Shown: in pieces, positions 7,970-15,719 of the stretch | Layout: the number at the start of each line of letters is the position of its first letter | Position numbering within the stretch: position 1 is the stretch's first letter | Assembly: GCA_003150225.1 (NCBI GenBank) | Contig: QAND01000034.1 | Location: 1 to 32,261, forward strand | Source of the DNA: Bacillota bacterium | Lineage (GTDB): Bacteria; Bacillota; Clostridia; Christensenellales; QAND01 | Reading direction: 5' to 3' | DNA length: 32,261 nt | The notes under the pieces: generated by a model | Databases searched by the model: none | Told to the model about the DNA's origin: nothing | Seen by the model: the letters and a program-made list of their open reading frames with translations, nothing else | Program-made: the position numbers and the translations under genes

Positions 7970-8602
7970 TTGATTGAGCAGAGCATACAGGGATTTGTGG
8001 AGGGGCTGGCGGCCCGTGAACCCGTGCCCGGCGGCGGCGCCGCAGCTGCTTTGGCAGGCGGAATGGGCGCCGCTTTGGGCGCCATGGCCATCCAGTTTAC
8101 CGTAGGAAAAAAGAAGTATGCCGACCTGCGGGAGGATCTTGAGCGGGATCTGGCTCTTTTGGAGGAGCTGTCCCAGGGCTTTTTGTCCCTGGTGGAGGAG
8201 GATGCCGCCGCGTTTTTGCCCTTAAGCCGGGTATACGCTATGCCCAACGGCACGCAGGAGGAAAAGGAGGCCCGGGAGCAGGCCATGGAAGCCGCCCTGA
8301 TGGATGCGGTTCAGCCGCCTCTCGGGATGCTGCGGCTTTGCCGCCGTACCGCTGACGCGTTGGAACGGATTGAACGGATGGTGTCCCCTTTGATGATCAG
8401 CGATGTGGGTTGCGCGGCGACTTTAACCCAGAGCTGCGCGCAGGCTGCTGCGCTGAACGTATTGGTTAACGCCAAGCTGCTGAAGGACGATACCGTGGCG
8501 CAGCGATTGATCCGGGAGACCCAGGAAACCTCCCGTCAGGTAGCGGAGATCCTGGGGCCGGTGTATGCTAAGGTGGAGGGCGCCCTATGCCGCAGATATT
8601 AA
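7970..8602 (+). CDS. fchA: Methenyl-THF cyclohydrolase (FTCD_C/FchA family)
   Basis: A 210-residue protein of the cyclodeaminase/cyclohydrolase family, predicted to interconvert 5,10-methenyl-THF and 10-formyl-THF. I chose TTG 7970 because GGGGAGGA is optimally placed before it; upstream in-frame codons fall within the terminator hairpin. The family signature REPVPGGGAAAALAGGMGAALGAMA is at about residues 16-40, and GKKKYADL and EEDAAAF follow as expected for the all-helical fold. Its end overlaps folD by 16 bases, so the two are translationally coupled. The neighbouring FolD lacks cyclohydrolase residues, which supports a real cyclohydrolase role here. A formiminotetrahydrofolate cyclodeaminase remains possible, though no histidine-degradation genes are nearby. 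Confidence 0.85.
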   Translation: MIEQSIQGFVEGLAAREPVPGGGAAAALAGGMGAALGAMAIQFTVGKKKYADLREDLERDLALLEELSQGFLSLVEEDAAAFLPLSRVYAMPNGTQEEKEAREQAMEAALMDAVQPPLGMLRLCRRTADALERIERMVSPLMISDVGCAATLTQSCAQAAALNVLVNAKLLKDDTVAQRLIRETQETSRQVAEILGPVYAKVEGALCRRY

Positions 8603-9441
8603 AGGGAGCCCCGGTGGCGCGGGATATCCGAGAGGAGTGCGGCAGACGGGCAGCGGCCTTGAGAGAAAGGGGAATCGTCCCGACCCTTTGCATCCTGCGG
8701 GTGGGAGAGCGGCCCGATGATGTTGCCTATGAGGCCAGCGCCATGAAGAAGTGTGAGCAAGCGGGGGTTCGCGCTATCAGCCGGGCGCTGCCTGAGGGTG
8801 CGGACACCCAGGGACTGTTGGCAGCCGTGGACCGGTTGAACGAAGACGACAGCGTCCATGGCGTGCTGCTGCTTCGTCCCCTGCCGCGGGGGGTGGACGA
8901 AGATGCCGCTAAAGAGCGTCTTTTGCCGCAAAAGGATGTGGATTGCATGGGGGACGGGAACCTGTACCGTGTTCTGGGAGGCGATGAGAGCGGGTTTTTG
9001 CCCTGCACGCCTCAGGCTGTGGTGCGCATCCTCGATCACTACGGAATCTCCCTTGAGGGGAAGGAAGCGGTGGTCATCGGCCGGAGCTTGGTGGTGGGGA
9101 AGCCTCTATCCATGATGCTTTTGTCCCGGAACGCTACCGTTACCATCTGCCATAGCCGTACCGCCAATCTGGCGGAAGTGTGCCGCCGTGCCGATGTATT
9201 GGTTTGCGCCGCCGGTGTTCCCGGTATGGTGGACCGTACCTTTGTAAAGCCCGGCGCCATTGTGGTTGACGTGGGCATCCATCTGGACGGGGATGGGAAG
9301 CTCACCGGGGACGCACGATTTGACAGCGTCCAGGAGGTGGCGGGAGGAACCACCCCTGTGCCGGGCGGCGTGGGGAGCGTCACCAGCTGGCTGTTGGTGG
9401 AGCATGTGATCCGTGCCTGCGAGACCGCAAAAGCAGAATAG
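8587..9441 (+). CDS. folD: Methylene-THF dehydrogenase FolD, cyclohydrolase site altered
   Basis: A 284-residue FolD of normal length. ATG 8587 sits inside the end of fchA with GGTGGAGGG before it. Dehydrogenase features are present: the NAD(P)-binding loop GRSLVVGKPL, CHSRTANL, VDVGIHLDG, and the PVPGGVGSVTS C-terminal motif. Of the cyclohydrolase residues, Tyr48 is kept and the KDVDC Asp119 is kept. The general-base Lys four residues after the Tyr (K54 in E. coli) is Ala52, and the Gln of the VQLPLP motif (Q98 in E. coli) is Leu96 (VLLLRPLP). From studies of this Lys in the family, dehydrogenase activity can persist without cyclohydrolase activity. I infer a dehydrogenase-only enzyme working with FchA. 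Confidence 0.9.
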   Translation: MPQILKGAPVARDIREECGRRAAALRERGIVPTLCILRVGERPDDVAYEASAMKKCEQAGVRAISRALPEGADTQGLLAAVDRLNEDDSVHGVLLLRPLPRGVDEDAAKERLLPQKDVDCMGDGNLYRVLGGDESGFLPCTPQAVVRILDHYGISLEGKEAVVIGRSLVVGKPLSMMLLSRNATVTICHSRTANLAEVCRRADVLVCAAGVPGMVDRTFVKPGAIVVDVGIHLDGDGKLTGDARFDSVQEVAGGTTPVPGGVGSVTSWLLVEHVIRACETAKAE

Positions 9442-9458
9442 GGAAGAGGGGGAAATCC

Positions 9459-10022
9459 ATGGACCGCTATGAGGAACTGGTAAAGGAGATCGCGCTTTGT
9501 AAGAACTGCGTTCTGTATGAGGAACGAAATATGGCGGTGGCCGGTTCCGGCAGCATCGGCGCCGACCTGATGCTCATCGGCGAAGGCCCGGGAGCGGAGG
9601 AGGATAAGAATGGCGTTCCCTTTGTGGGAGCTGCCGGCCGGCTTCTGACGGATATGCTGGACGCCGTGGATATTGATCGGGATAAGCTGTATGTTACCAA
9701 CATCGTAAAGTGCCGGCCGCCCAAGAACCGTACGCCCAAGGACGAGGAGGCTGCTGCCTGCCTGCCCTATCTGCAGCGGCAGTTGGAGATCATCGATCCC
9801 AAGGTGATTTTATTGTTGGGGGCCACCGCCCTCCGATATGTTCTCTCGCCCAACCTTAGGATTACCCGGGACCGGGGAACCTGGCATCAGGTGGACGGGC
9901 GGTGGATCATGGCCACCTTCCATCCCGCCGCTCTGCTGCGGGATCCCCGGAAGAAGCCGGATTCCTTTGACGATATGGTATCGTTGAAGCTGAAAATCCG
10001 AGAGCTGGGGCTAGATGTTTAA
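9459..10022 (+). CDS. Family 4 uracil-DNA glycosylase
   Basis: A 187-residue iron-sulfur uracil-DNA glycosylase (UDGa/family 4), which removes uracil from DNA in base-excision repair. ATG 9459 follows AGAGGGGG. Cluster ligands are Cys14 and Cys17 (CKNC), Cys85 (VKCRPP) and Cys101, exactly the family spacing. Motif 1 is GEGPGAEEDKNGVPFVG (residues about 41-57), and the second active-site motif is FHPAALLRDP around His155. It is 17 bases after folD and probably shares its transcript. It ends before a perfect palindromic terminator. The gene is well conserved in Clostridia and nothing is missing. Confidence 0.93.
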   Translation: MDRYEELVKEIALCKNCVLYEERNMAVAGSGSIGADLMLIGEGPGAEEDKNGVPFVGAAGRLLTDMLDAVDIDRDKLYVTNIVKCRPPKNRTPKDEEAAACLPYLQRQLEIIDPKVILLLGATALRYVLSPNLRITRDRGTWHQVDGRWIMATFHPAALLRDPRKKPDSFDDMVSLKLKIRELGLDV

Positions 10023-10058
10023 GAATATGAATAGTATGAAATAATTCTGTAATATGTT

Positions 10059-10096
10059 AAATAGCCAAAAAACCATGGTTTTTTGGCTATTTTCTC
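10059..10096. terminator. Long palindromic terminator
   Basis: A perfect 34-base palindrome (10059-10092) centred on CCATGG with the arms AAATAGCCAAAAAA and TTTTTTGGCTATTT, followed by further T residues. It ends the fchA-folD-UDG transcript and is symmetric, so it could act on both strands. Confidence 0.85.
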
Positions 10097-10119
10097 TTAA
10101 ATGCTCCGTTTGATGGCGT

Positions 10120-10148
10120 TTGACGGGGATTTGATTGTGGTATAGAAT
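10120..10148 (+). promoter_or_regulatory. Promoter of SH3/PG-binding protein gene
   Basis: TTGACG (10120-10125), 17-base spacer, TAGAAT (10143-10148). An overlapping TGTGGTATAGA gives an alternative extended -10. The gene start follows about 55 bases on. Confidence 0.7.
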
Positions 10149-10203
10149 TGACGAGAAAACGAATGCTAAGGAAAAATCCTTTTTTGGAAATAGGAGGAAG
10201 GTT

Positions 10204-11556
10204 TTGAAGAAACGGATTCTGGGCACATTGGGAGCCGCCATGGCGGCCATGGCGGTCTTCGTCACGCCGCTTCATAGGGCTGGGGCCGTGGAGCAGAATG
10301 CGGCCGCTGGAGAGGATCCCGCCGTTTTGGCGGAGGAGATTGCCCTGGGGAATATCTTCCTGTTTCCGGACGAGCCCGCCGCCGCTTCCGACGTGATCCC
10401 GGTGGACAACCCGGAGCCCGCTTCCGAACCCGCCGTTACCGAGGCGCGGGCCAAAGAGGAAGCCCAGGTGCGATCCGGCGCCAGCGATGAGGCGGAGGCG
10501 GTCTTTACCATGCATCAGGATGAGACCGTCCAGGTGCTGGAGCAGGCCGACGGCTGGTGCAAGGTGAGCTATGGCATCATTGAAGGCTATCTTCCCGAAG
10601 ACCAGCTCTTTGTTTTGACCCAGGAAGGATATGACGGCACCGTAATGAAGGACGGCGCTGTGATCCGTCAGGCTGCTGAGGCCGAAGCTGCCGAAGTGGG
10701 CAAGCTTTACACCGGCAACGGCGTGCGGGTTATGGACTATCAGAACGGATGTTACAAGGTGTCCTACAAGGACGCAGTGGGATATGTGGAGGCCGCCAGC
10801 CTGAAACTGGAGGGAGACTTTACCGCTGAGGCCGAGGTGCGCTATCTTAAGAGCGGCATGAGCGGCGAGGCGGTGGTCAGGATGCAGAAGGAGCTGGCCA
10901 GCCGCAATTACTTTACGGGGGAGGCCACCGGAACCTTTGGGGACCTGACCGTAAAGGCGCTGAAGGAATTCCAAACCGACGCCAAGGTAACCGCCTCCGG
11001 CGAGGCGGACGCTAAAACTCTGGAACTGTTGTACGCGGACAACGGCATCAAGAAAGTGATTCCCACTCCTACGCCTAAGCCCACTCAAACGCCTAGCACT
11101 GGCGGCAGCAGCAATGTGCCCGCTACCCAGGTGAAGGGCAAGGTGCAGCTGGTGGATTGGAGCATCATCAACCGGACCATTCCTCGGGGATATACCGGGC
11201 TGCAGGTCATCGATGTGCGGACGGGCATCTCCTTTAACGCCAAGCGCAAGGGCGGCACCGTCCATATGGATACCGAACCCCTGACCGCCGCCGATACCGC
11301 CAAGCTGAAGCAGGCATACGGCGGAAGTTGGAGCTGGGCCCGCCGTCCCGTTTGGGTGGTGTATAACGGCAACTACTATGCCGCTTCCATGAATGGCATG
11401 CCCCACGCCGATTCCACCATCTCCGACAACAACTTCCCGGGTCATATCTGCATCCATTTCTTAAACAGTGAGACCCATGCGGAGCCAGGCATTCCGCAGA
11501 AGGTTGACCCGGCCCATCAGGCTTGCGTTCAGGAAGCCTTTAACGCTGGGAAGTAG
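10204..11556 (+). CDS. Secreted SH3 / peptidoglycan-binding protein with conserved C-terminal domain
   Basis: A 450-residue exported protein. TTG 10204 is chosen because AGGAGGAAGG stands right before it and a signal peptide follows immediately (residues 1-29, KKRILGTLGAAMAAMAVFV). The likely order is an acidic linker, two bacterial SH3-like repeats (about 85-135 and 142-200), and a PG_binding_1 domain (about 208-272, LKSGMSGEAVVRMQKEL through FGDLTVKALKEFQ). A Pro/Thr linker then leads to a C-terminal domain of about 135 residues. That domain has GGTVHMDTEPLT, WSWARRPVWV, NGMPH and GHICIHFLNSETH. Its His-rich pattern suggests a metal- or wall-active enzyme, but I cannot name its activity. 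It is monocistronic, between its own promoter and terminator. Confidence 0.85.
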   Translation: MKKRILGTLGAAMAAMAVFVTPLHRAGAVEQNAAAGEDPAVLAEEIALGNIFLFPDEPAAASDVIPVDNPEPASEPAVTEARAKEEAQVRSGASDEAEAVFTMHQDETVQVLEQADGWCKVSYGIIEGYLPEDQLFVLTQEGYDGTVMKDGAVIRQAAEAEAAEVGKLYTGNGVRVMDYQNGCYKVSYKDAVGYVEAASLKLEGDFTAEAEVRYLKSGMSGEAVVRMQKELASRNYFTGEATGTFGDLTVKALKEFQTDAKVTASGEADAKTLELLYADNGIKKVIPTPTPKPTQTPSTGGSSNVPATQVKGKVQLVDWSIINRTIPRGYTGLQVIDVRTGISFNAKRKGGTVHMDTEPLTAADTAKLKQAYGGSWSWARRPVWVVYNGNYYAASMNGMPHADSTISDNNFPGHICIHFLNSETHAEPGIPQKVDPAHQACVQEAFNAGK

Positions 11557-11569
11557 AAGCAAGGCATGA

Positions 11570-11602
11570 CGGCCGGCAGCACCCGCTGCCGGCCGTTTTT
11601 TG
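11570..11602 (+). terminator. Intrinsic terminator
   Basis: Stem CGGCCGGCAGC (11570-11580), four-base loop, GCTGCCGGCCG (11585-11595), then TTTTTT. Confidence 0.9.
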
Positions 11603-11612
11603 TTTGCTGGGG

Positions 11613-11641
11613 TTTCCAGGTGGAATTCCATGGGCTATAAT
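11613..11641 (+). promoter_or_regulatory. Promoter of sbcDC
   Basis: TTTCCA (11613-11618), 17-base spacer, consensus TATAAT (11636-11641), 21 bases before the sbcD start. The leader is very short, with the ribosome binding site AAGGGGG lying at the transcript start. Confidence 0.65.
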
Positions 11642-11662
11642 CGGAGCAAAGGGGGAACGGGA

Positions 11663-12856
11663 ATGCGTTTTTTGCACTGCGGCGATCTGCATATCGGCGC
11701 CGGCCGGGGAGACGGACGGGAGGAGGATTTTGCCACCGCATTTTTGGAGGTGGCTGCCCTTGCCGTCGATCGGCAGGTGGATTTTGTGCTCATTGCCGGC
11801 GATTTGTTTGATCGCCGGGAGATCAATCCTCAGGCTTTAGGACAGGCCTCTCGGGGCCTGGGGTTGCTGCGGCGGGCTGGGATCCCGGCCTATGCCATTG
11901 AGGGGAACCACGACAAAGCCCTCTATGTGGACCGGGAATCCTGGATGGATTATTTGGACCGGGAGGGGCTGCTCCACCTTTTGCGCCGCCCGGAGGGGGA
12001 ACGCCTTTATCTGTCCTATGAAGAGGGGGGAAACGTAGCCTACTGCGGGAAAACGCGCATTGTAGGGCTCCCATACGCCGGAACCCGCACCCGGGAATTG
12101 GTGGAGCGGCTGACGGAAGAGATCCCCTCCTATGATGGGTTTACCATCGTTATGCTCCATTGCCCGGTGGGCAGCCAAATGGCCATGGATAACGCTTATC
12201 TTCCCTCACAGGTGGTGGAAGCCCTGGGGGAAAAAGCGGAGTATATCGCTTTGGGGCATATCCATACCGCTTATCGTCATCTGGACATCGCTTACAATCC
12301 TGGGGCCCCGGAAAGCGTTCGCCTTGAAGAGGGCATTGGCGGGGAAAAGGGGGTTTACCTAGGAGAGGTTGGTCCAGAGGGCCTCCGGGTGGAATTGATT
12401 CCCATCCGCCGCCGGGCTGCCGTCCGGGGGGAAGCGCTGCTGACCCCTTATATGGATGTGCCCGGCGCAGAGACCGCGATCAAAAGAGCCCTTGCGGAGA
12501 CGGTTCAGGAAGCTGGAGCGCTGGTATGCCTGCGGGTACGGGGAGAGGTATCCTTTGATCCCGCTCAGTTGGATCTATTGGATGTGCGGGCCTATGGCCG
12601 GGAGCTGGGGATCAAGATGTTAGATCTCCAGATCCGGCTGCAGAACCGGGATTCCCTGGGAAGCGTTGCCATGGACATGGAGGAATTGGAGCGGGAGGTT
12701 CTGTCCACTCTTTGGCGGGAGAAGGGGTTTGAGGAGGAACGGCTGGTGGAGATGACCCTTCAGCTTAAGGAACGGATTCTGGAGGATCGCAACGCCTATG
12801 CCGAGATCGCCCAGGATGTGGAGCGGTTTGCCATGGAGAGGAGGGAGCAAGCGTGA
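11663..12856 (+). CDS. sbcD: DNA repair exonuclease SbcD (Mre11 family)
   Basis: A 397-residue metallophosphoesterase that forms the nuclease half of SbcCD, which trims hairpins and protein-blocked DNA ends. ATG 11663 follows AAAGGGGG. All Mre11 motifs are visible: LHCGDLHIG (residues about 4-12), LIAGDLFDRR (about 47-56), IEGNHDKA (about 80-87), MLHCPVG, and ALGHIHTAYR for the last metal site. The C-terminal third is the capping and SbcC-binding region, with a leucine-rich end. The stop overlaps the GTG start of sbcC (GTGA), so the two subunits are translationally coupled. Confidence 0.95.
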   Translation: MRFLHCGDLHIGAGRGDGREEDFATAFLEVAALAVDRQVDFVLIAGDLFDRREINPQALGQASRGLGLLRRAGIPAYAIEGNHDKALYVDRESWMDYLDREGLLHLLRRPEGERLYLSYEEGGNVAYCGKTRIVGLPYAGTRTRELVERLTEEIPSYDGFTIVMLHCPVGSQMAMDNAYLPSQVVEALGEKAEYIALGHIHTAYRHLDIAYNPGAPESVRLEEGIGGEKGVYLGEVGPEGLRVELIPIRRRAAVRGEALLTPYMDVPGAETAIKRALAETVQEAGALVCLRVRGEVSFDPAQLDLLDVRAYGRELGIKMLDLQIRLQNRDSLGSVAMDMEELEREVLSTLWREKGFEEERLVEMTLQLKERILEDRNAYAEIAQDVERFAMERREQA

Positions 12857-15672
12857 TCATCCAGCGGCTGGCACTGAAAAACGTCAAGAGCTATCGGGAG
12901 GGGGTCATCGACTTTGCCCCTGGTGTGAACCTGATCTGCGGGGAGAACGGAGCGGGGAAGAGCACCATCATCGAAGCCATCGGGTTCGCTTTGTTTGGGG
13001 TACAGCCCCCCATGAAGAAGGAGGAATTCATCCACAGCGGTCAGAAAAGCTGCCTGGTACAGGTGTGGTTTTCCGCGGGGGGACGGGAATATCGGGTGGA
13101 CCGCTCCATGCGGGCCAGCGGAGGCGGTGAGCGCTGGGAGGTATATTTTGGGGAGGAGCAGATGGATCTCCATAACCGGGCCGATGTGCTTCCCTTCCTG
13201 CGGGAGGCTATGGGGATTGCCCCTAGCATCGATCTGGACGAGCTGTTTTCTCAGATGATCGCCATCGGTCAGAATGAGTTTTTGACCCCCTTTCTCATGA
13301 CCCCAGCGCGCCGTATCGCGGAATTCAACGGAATCCTGGGGGTGGAATCCTACCGCCGAGCCAGCGACGCCCTGCTGCCTGCCGAGCGGCAGATTGAGGA
13401 AAGGGTTCGGGATCTGCGGATGGCGATGGAGTCCCTTCGGGAGAGCCAAGAGCGTCTTTTGGAGTATGAACAGGGTTTGGCGGCGGCTCGGGAAACCCTA
13501 ACGGCGGCTCAGGCTCAGGGAGAGCGGGCAGCCCAGCGCGCTTCCATTGCAGGGGAGCTGGAAACCCTGACGGAGCGGATTCAAAACCTTGAGGAAAGTC
13601 GAAAGAGTCTGCAGGAACGGGTGGAGCGGGCGGAGGACGCCGGTATTCGAACCGGCGCTCTGGAGACGGAATACAGGGAATATCGTACCTTGGAGGAGGA
13701 ACTGGCTCGGCTGCTGGAGGAAAGCCGGATCCTTACCATCCAATGGAAGGAACAACAGGAGTTGGCCCGACGCCATGGGGAAGCCACCGCCCGGGCTGGA
13801 GAGCGCCGAAGCCGGGGGAAATGGCTATTGGAGGAGGCAGAGAAGGAACGCAAGCGGCTGGAGGAGGAAAAGGAGGTCTGTTCTTGTTCCATAGAGGAAG
13901 TGGCCTTGGAGGTATCCACCGCTCGGGATATAGCGGAGAAGGAAGCGGAGGCTCACCGGCGCGCTGAGGACGCGGCCGCTGGGGGGAGCGCCATCCGATA
14001 CGCCGGTCGCCGGGGAGCGGAGCTGCTGGAGGAACGCAGCCGCGCCCGGGCGCTGGCCGGAAAGCGAACGGAGTTGCTGACGCGGCGGGAGGCGCTCCGC
14101 TCAGAACAGAGCCGGATGGAGCGGCTGGCCCAACGGGAGCGTATCCTGGGGGAAACCTCTGTACAATTACAGGAGCGGATCGCCTACATGAAGCAGGGCG
14201 CGGCACAGATGGCGTCGGGCACTTGCCCGGTGGCGGGGGTTCCATGCCCGCTGGGGGAGGGGATGGATCCCTCCTTTCTGGAAGCCCGTACCGCGGAATT
14301 GACCGAGGAGCTGGCGGCCCTACAGGAAGAACGTATGGATGTATCCCAGGCGCTGGCGGAATCCAACCTAACCGAGGCCTTTTTGGCGCTGGAACGGGAA
14401 CTCACCCAATGCGCCCAAGGAGAAGCCCAGGCGATGGAGCTGACGGAAGCCATGGAGGAATTGATGCTGGGACTGCGGGAATCCTTGGCTCCGGAGGAGC
14501 AAGTTGCCCTGGAACGGTTTCTGGACGTCCTACCGGAGGAGGGTTTGCCGGAGTTTGAGGGATGGGCTCAGGAAATTGCCCAGGAACGGGAAAAGGAAGA
14601 GCGCCGCCTTAGGGAAGAACTGGATGGAGCACGGCAGATCCTCCGGGATGCTGAAACCCGGCATGAGCGGCTGAAGGAGGAGCTTTCCGCTCTGGACAGC
14701 CGTTTAGCCGATTGCCTGAAAAAGCAGGAGGAAGGGGAGCGTCTTTTAGAGGAGGCTGGGGCGCTGGAGTTGGAACTTCAAACGGAGGGGTATCGGGAGG
14801 AGGCTCTGAAGTTGGCGGAAGAGGCCTATGCCCAGGTCATGGCGAAACAAAACGCCTGTGCCCAGAGGATGCAGACGCTCCGGCCAGTGTATGAGGAGTA
14901 CCGAATCCAGCAAAGCCTGGCACAGACGGCGGATTCCCTGAAACGGGAGCGGAAGGCGGCGGATGAGGAACTGGCGGCCTTGGAAGAACGCCGGGGGCGT
15001 CTGGTCCATGCGCTGGAGGAGTTGGGACCCCTGGGGGAATCCGCCCAGAAATTGCGGCAAATGGCTCAGGAGGCGGCTCTTGCTGTGGGCCAGGCCCAGG
15101 AAGCGGTCAACGGCGCTCAGGCCCGGTATCAAGAGGCGGAGGAGCGGGCCGGTCGGTACTGGATGCTCCAAACCCAAGCGCAGGAGAAGGAACGGGCGCT
15201 TTCGTGGATGGGGGATCTTCGGGATGTGCTGAAACGGGCGGGCGGGCCCATGGCTCGGGCCATTCGGGAGCGGGTCTCCGCTCGGGCGGGAGAACTCTAC
15301 CGCTCCATATCGGGGGAATCGGGACAGCTTAGATGGGAGGAGTCCTTCGACATTTTGATTGGGGATACCTTGGGCGGGACGTACCGCCAGAGGAGGTTTG
15401 GACAGTTGTCCGGCGGGGAGAAAATGACCGCCGCCTTGGCGGTTCGCTTGGCGTTGATCCAGACCTTTAGCAGCCTGTCCCTGGCTTTTTTTGATGAGCC
15501 TACCAGCAATCTGGACGCCCAACGCCGGGGCCGGCTGGGGGAGATGCTCCCCCGGGCGGTGGAGGGTTTTGACCAGCTTTTTCTGATTAGCCATGACGAC
15601 GCATTTTACAGTATAACTGAAAATGTTGTGTATTTGGAAAAGACTTCCGGGGGTACCATAGTACGGGAATAG
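12853..15672 (+). CDS. sbcC: DNA repair ATPase SbcC (Rad50 family)
   Basis: A 939-residue SMC-like ATPase, the motor and tether subunit of SbcCD. GTG 12853 overlaps the sbcD stop. Walker A is GENGAGKST near residue 35. Very long Glu/Arg/Leu-rich coiled coils lie on each side of a central hook. The ABC signature is LSGGEKMTAALAVRLALIQ, Walker B is LAFFDEPTSNLD, and the switch His is in LISHDD near the C terminus. The zinc-hook position reads TCPVAGVPCPLG, with Cys458 and Cys465 separated by six residues instead of the usual CxxC. Related Clostridial SbcC proteins seem to share such a spacing, but I cannot confirm that here. Confidence 0.95.
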   Translation: MIIQRLALKNVKSYREGVIDFAPGVNLICGENGAGKSTIIEAIGFALFGVQPPMKKEEFIHSGQKSCLVQVWFSAGGREYRVDRSMRASGGGERWEVYFGEEQMDLHNRADVLPFLREAMGIAPSIDLDELFSQMIAIGQNEFLTPFLMTPARRIAEFNGILGVESYRRASDALLPAERQIEERVRDLRMAMESLRESQERLLEYEQGLAAARETLTAAQAQGERAAQRASIAGELETLTERIQNLEESRKSLQERVERAEDAGIRTGALETEYREYRTLEEELARLLEESRILTIQWKEQQELARRHGEATARAGERRSRGKWLLEEAEKERKRLEEEKEVCSCSIEEVALEVSTARDIAEKEAEAHRRAEDAAAGGSAIRYAGRRGAELLEERSRARALAGKRTELLTRREALRSEQSRMERLAQRERILGETSVQLQERIAYMKQGAAQMASGTCPVAGVPCPLGEGMDPSFLEARTAELTEELAALQEERMDVSQALAESNLTEAFLALERELTQCAQGEAQAMELTEAMEELMLGLRESLAPEEQVALERFLDVLPEEGLPEFEGWAQEIAQEREKEERRLREELDGARQILRDAETRHERLKEELSALDSRLADCLKKQEEGERLLEEAGALELELQTEGYREEALKLAEEAYAQVMAKQNACAQRMQTLRPVYEEYRIQQSLAQTADSLKRERKAADEELAALEERRGRLVHALEELGPLGESAQKLRQMAQEAALAVGQAQEAVNGAQARYQEAEERAGRYWMLQTQAQEKERALSWMGDLRDVLKRAGGPMARAIRERVSARAGELYRSISGESGQLRWEESFDILIGDTLGGTYRQRRFGQLSGGEKMTAALAVRLALIQTFSSLSLAFFDEPTSNLDAQRRGRLGEMLPRAVEGFDQLFLISHDDAFYSITENVVYLEKTSGGTIVRE

Positions 15673-15678
15673 GATTTG

Positions 15679-15687
15679 TGGTAAAAT
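15679..15687 (+). promoter_or_regulatory. Extended -10 promoter of S41 protease gene
   Basis: TGGTAAAAT, an extended -10 (TG-n-TAAAAT, hexamer 15682-15687) without a clear -35, 33 bases before the start codon. The 15-base string GGATTTGTGGTAAAA (15672-15686) recurs at 19503-19517 before gdhA. Confidence 0.5.
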
Positions 15688-15719
15688 ACAAGGAATGACC
15701 AAGGATAAGGGATGAGAAC

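Noticed and set aside
13733..14245. Long minus-strand Pro/Arg-rich open frame inside sbcC
   Set aside because: Shadow of the high-GC coiled-coil sequence; no ribosome binding site and composition typical of antisense frames.
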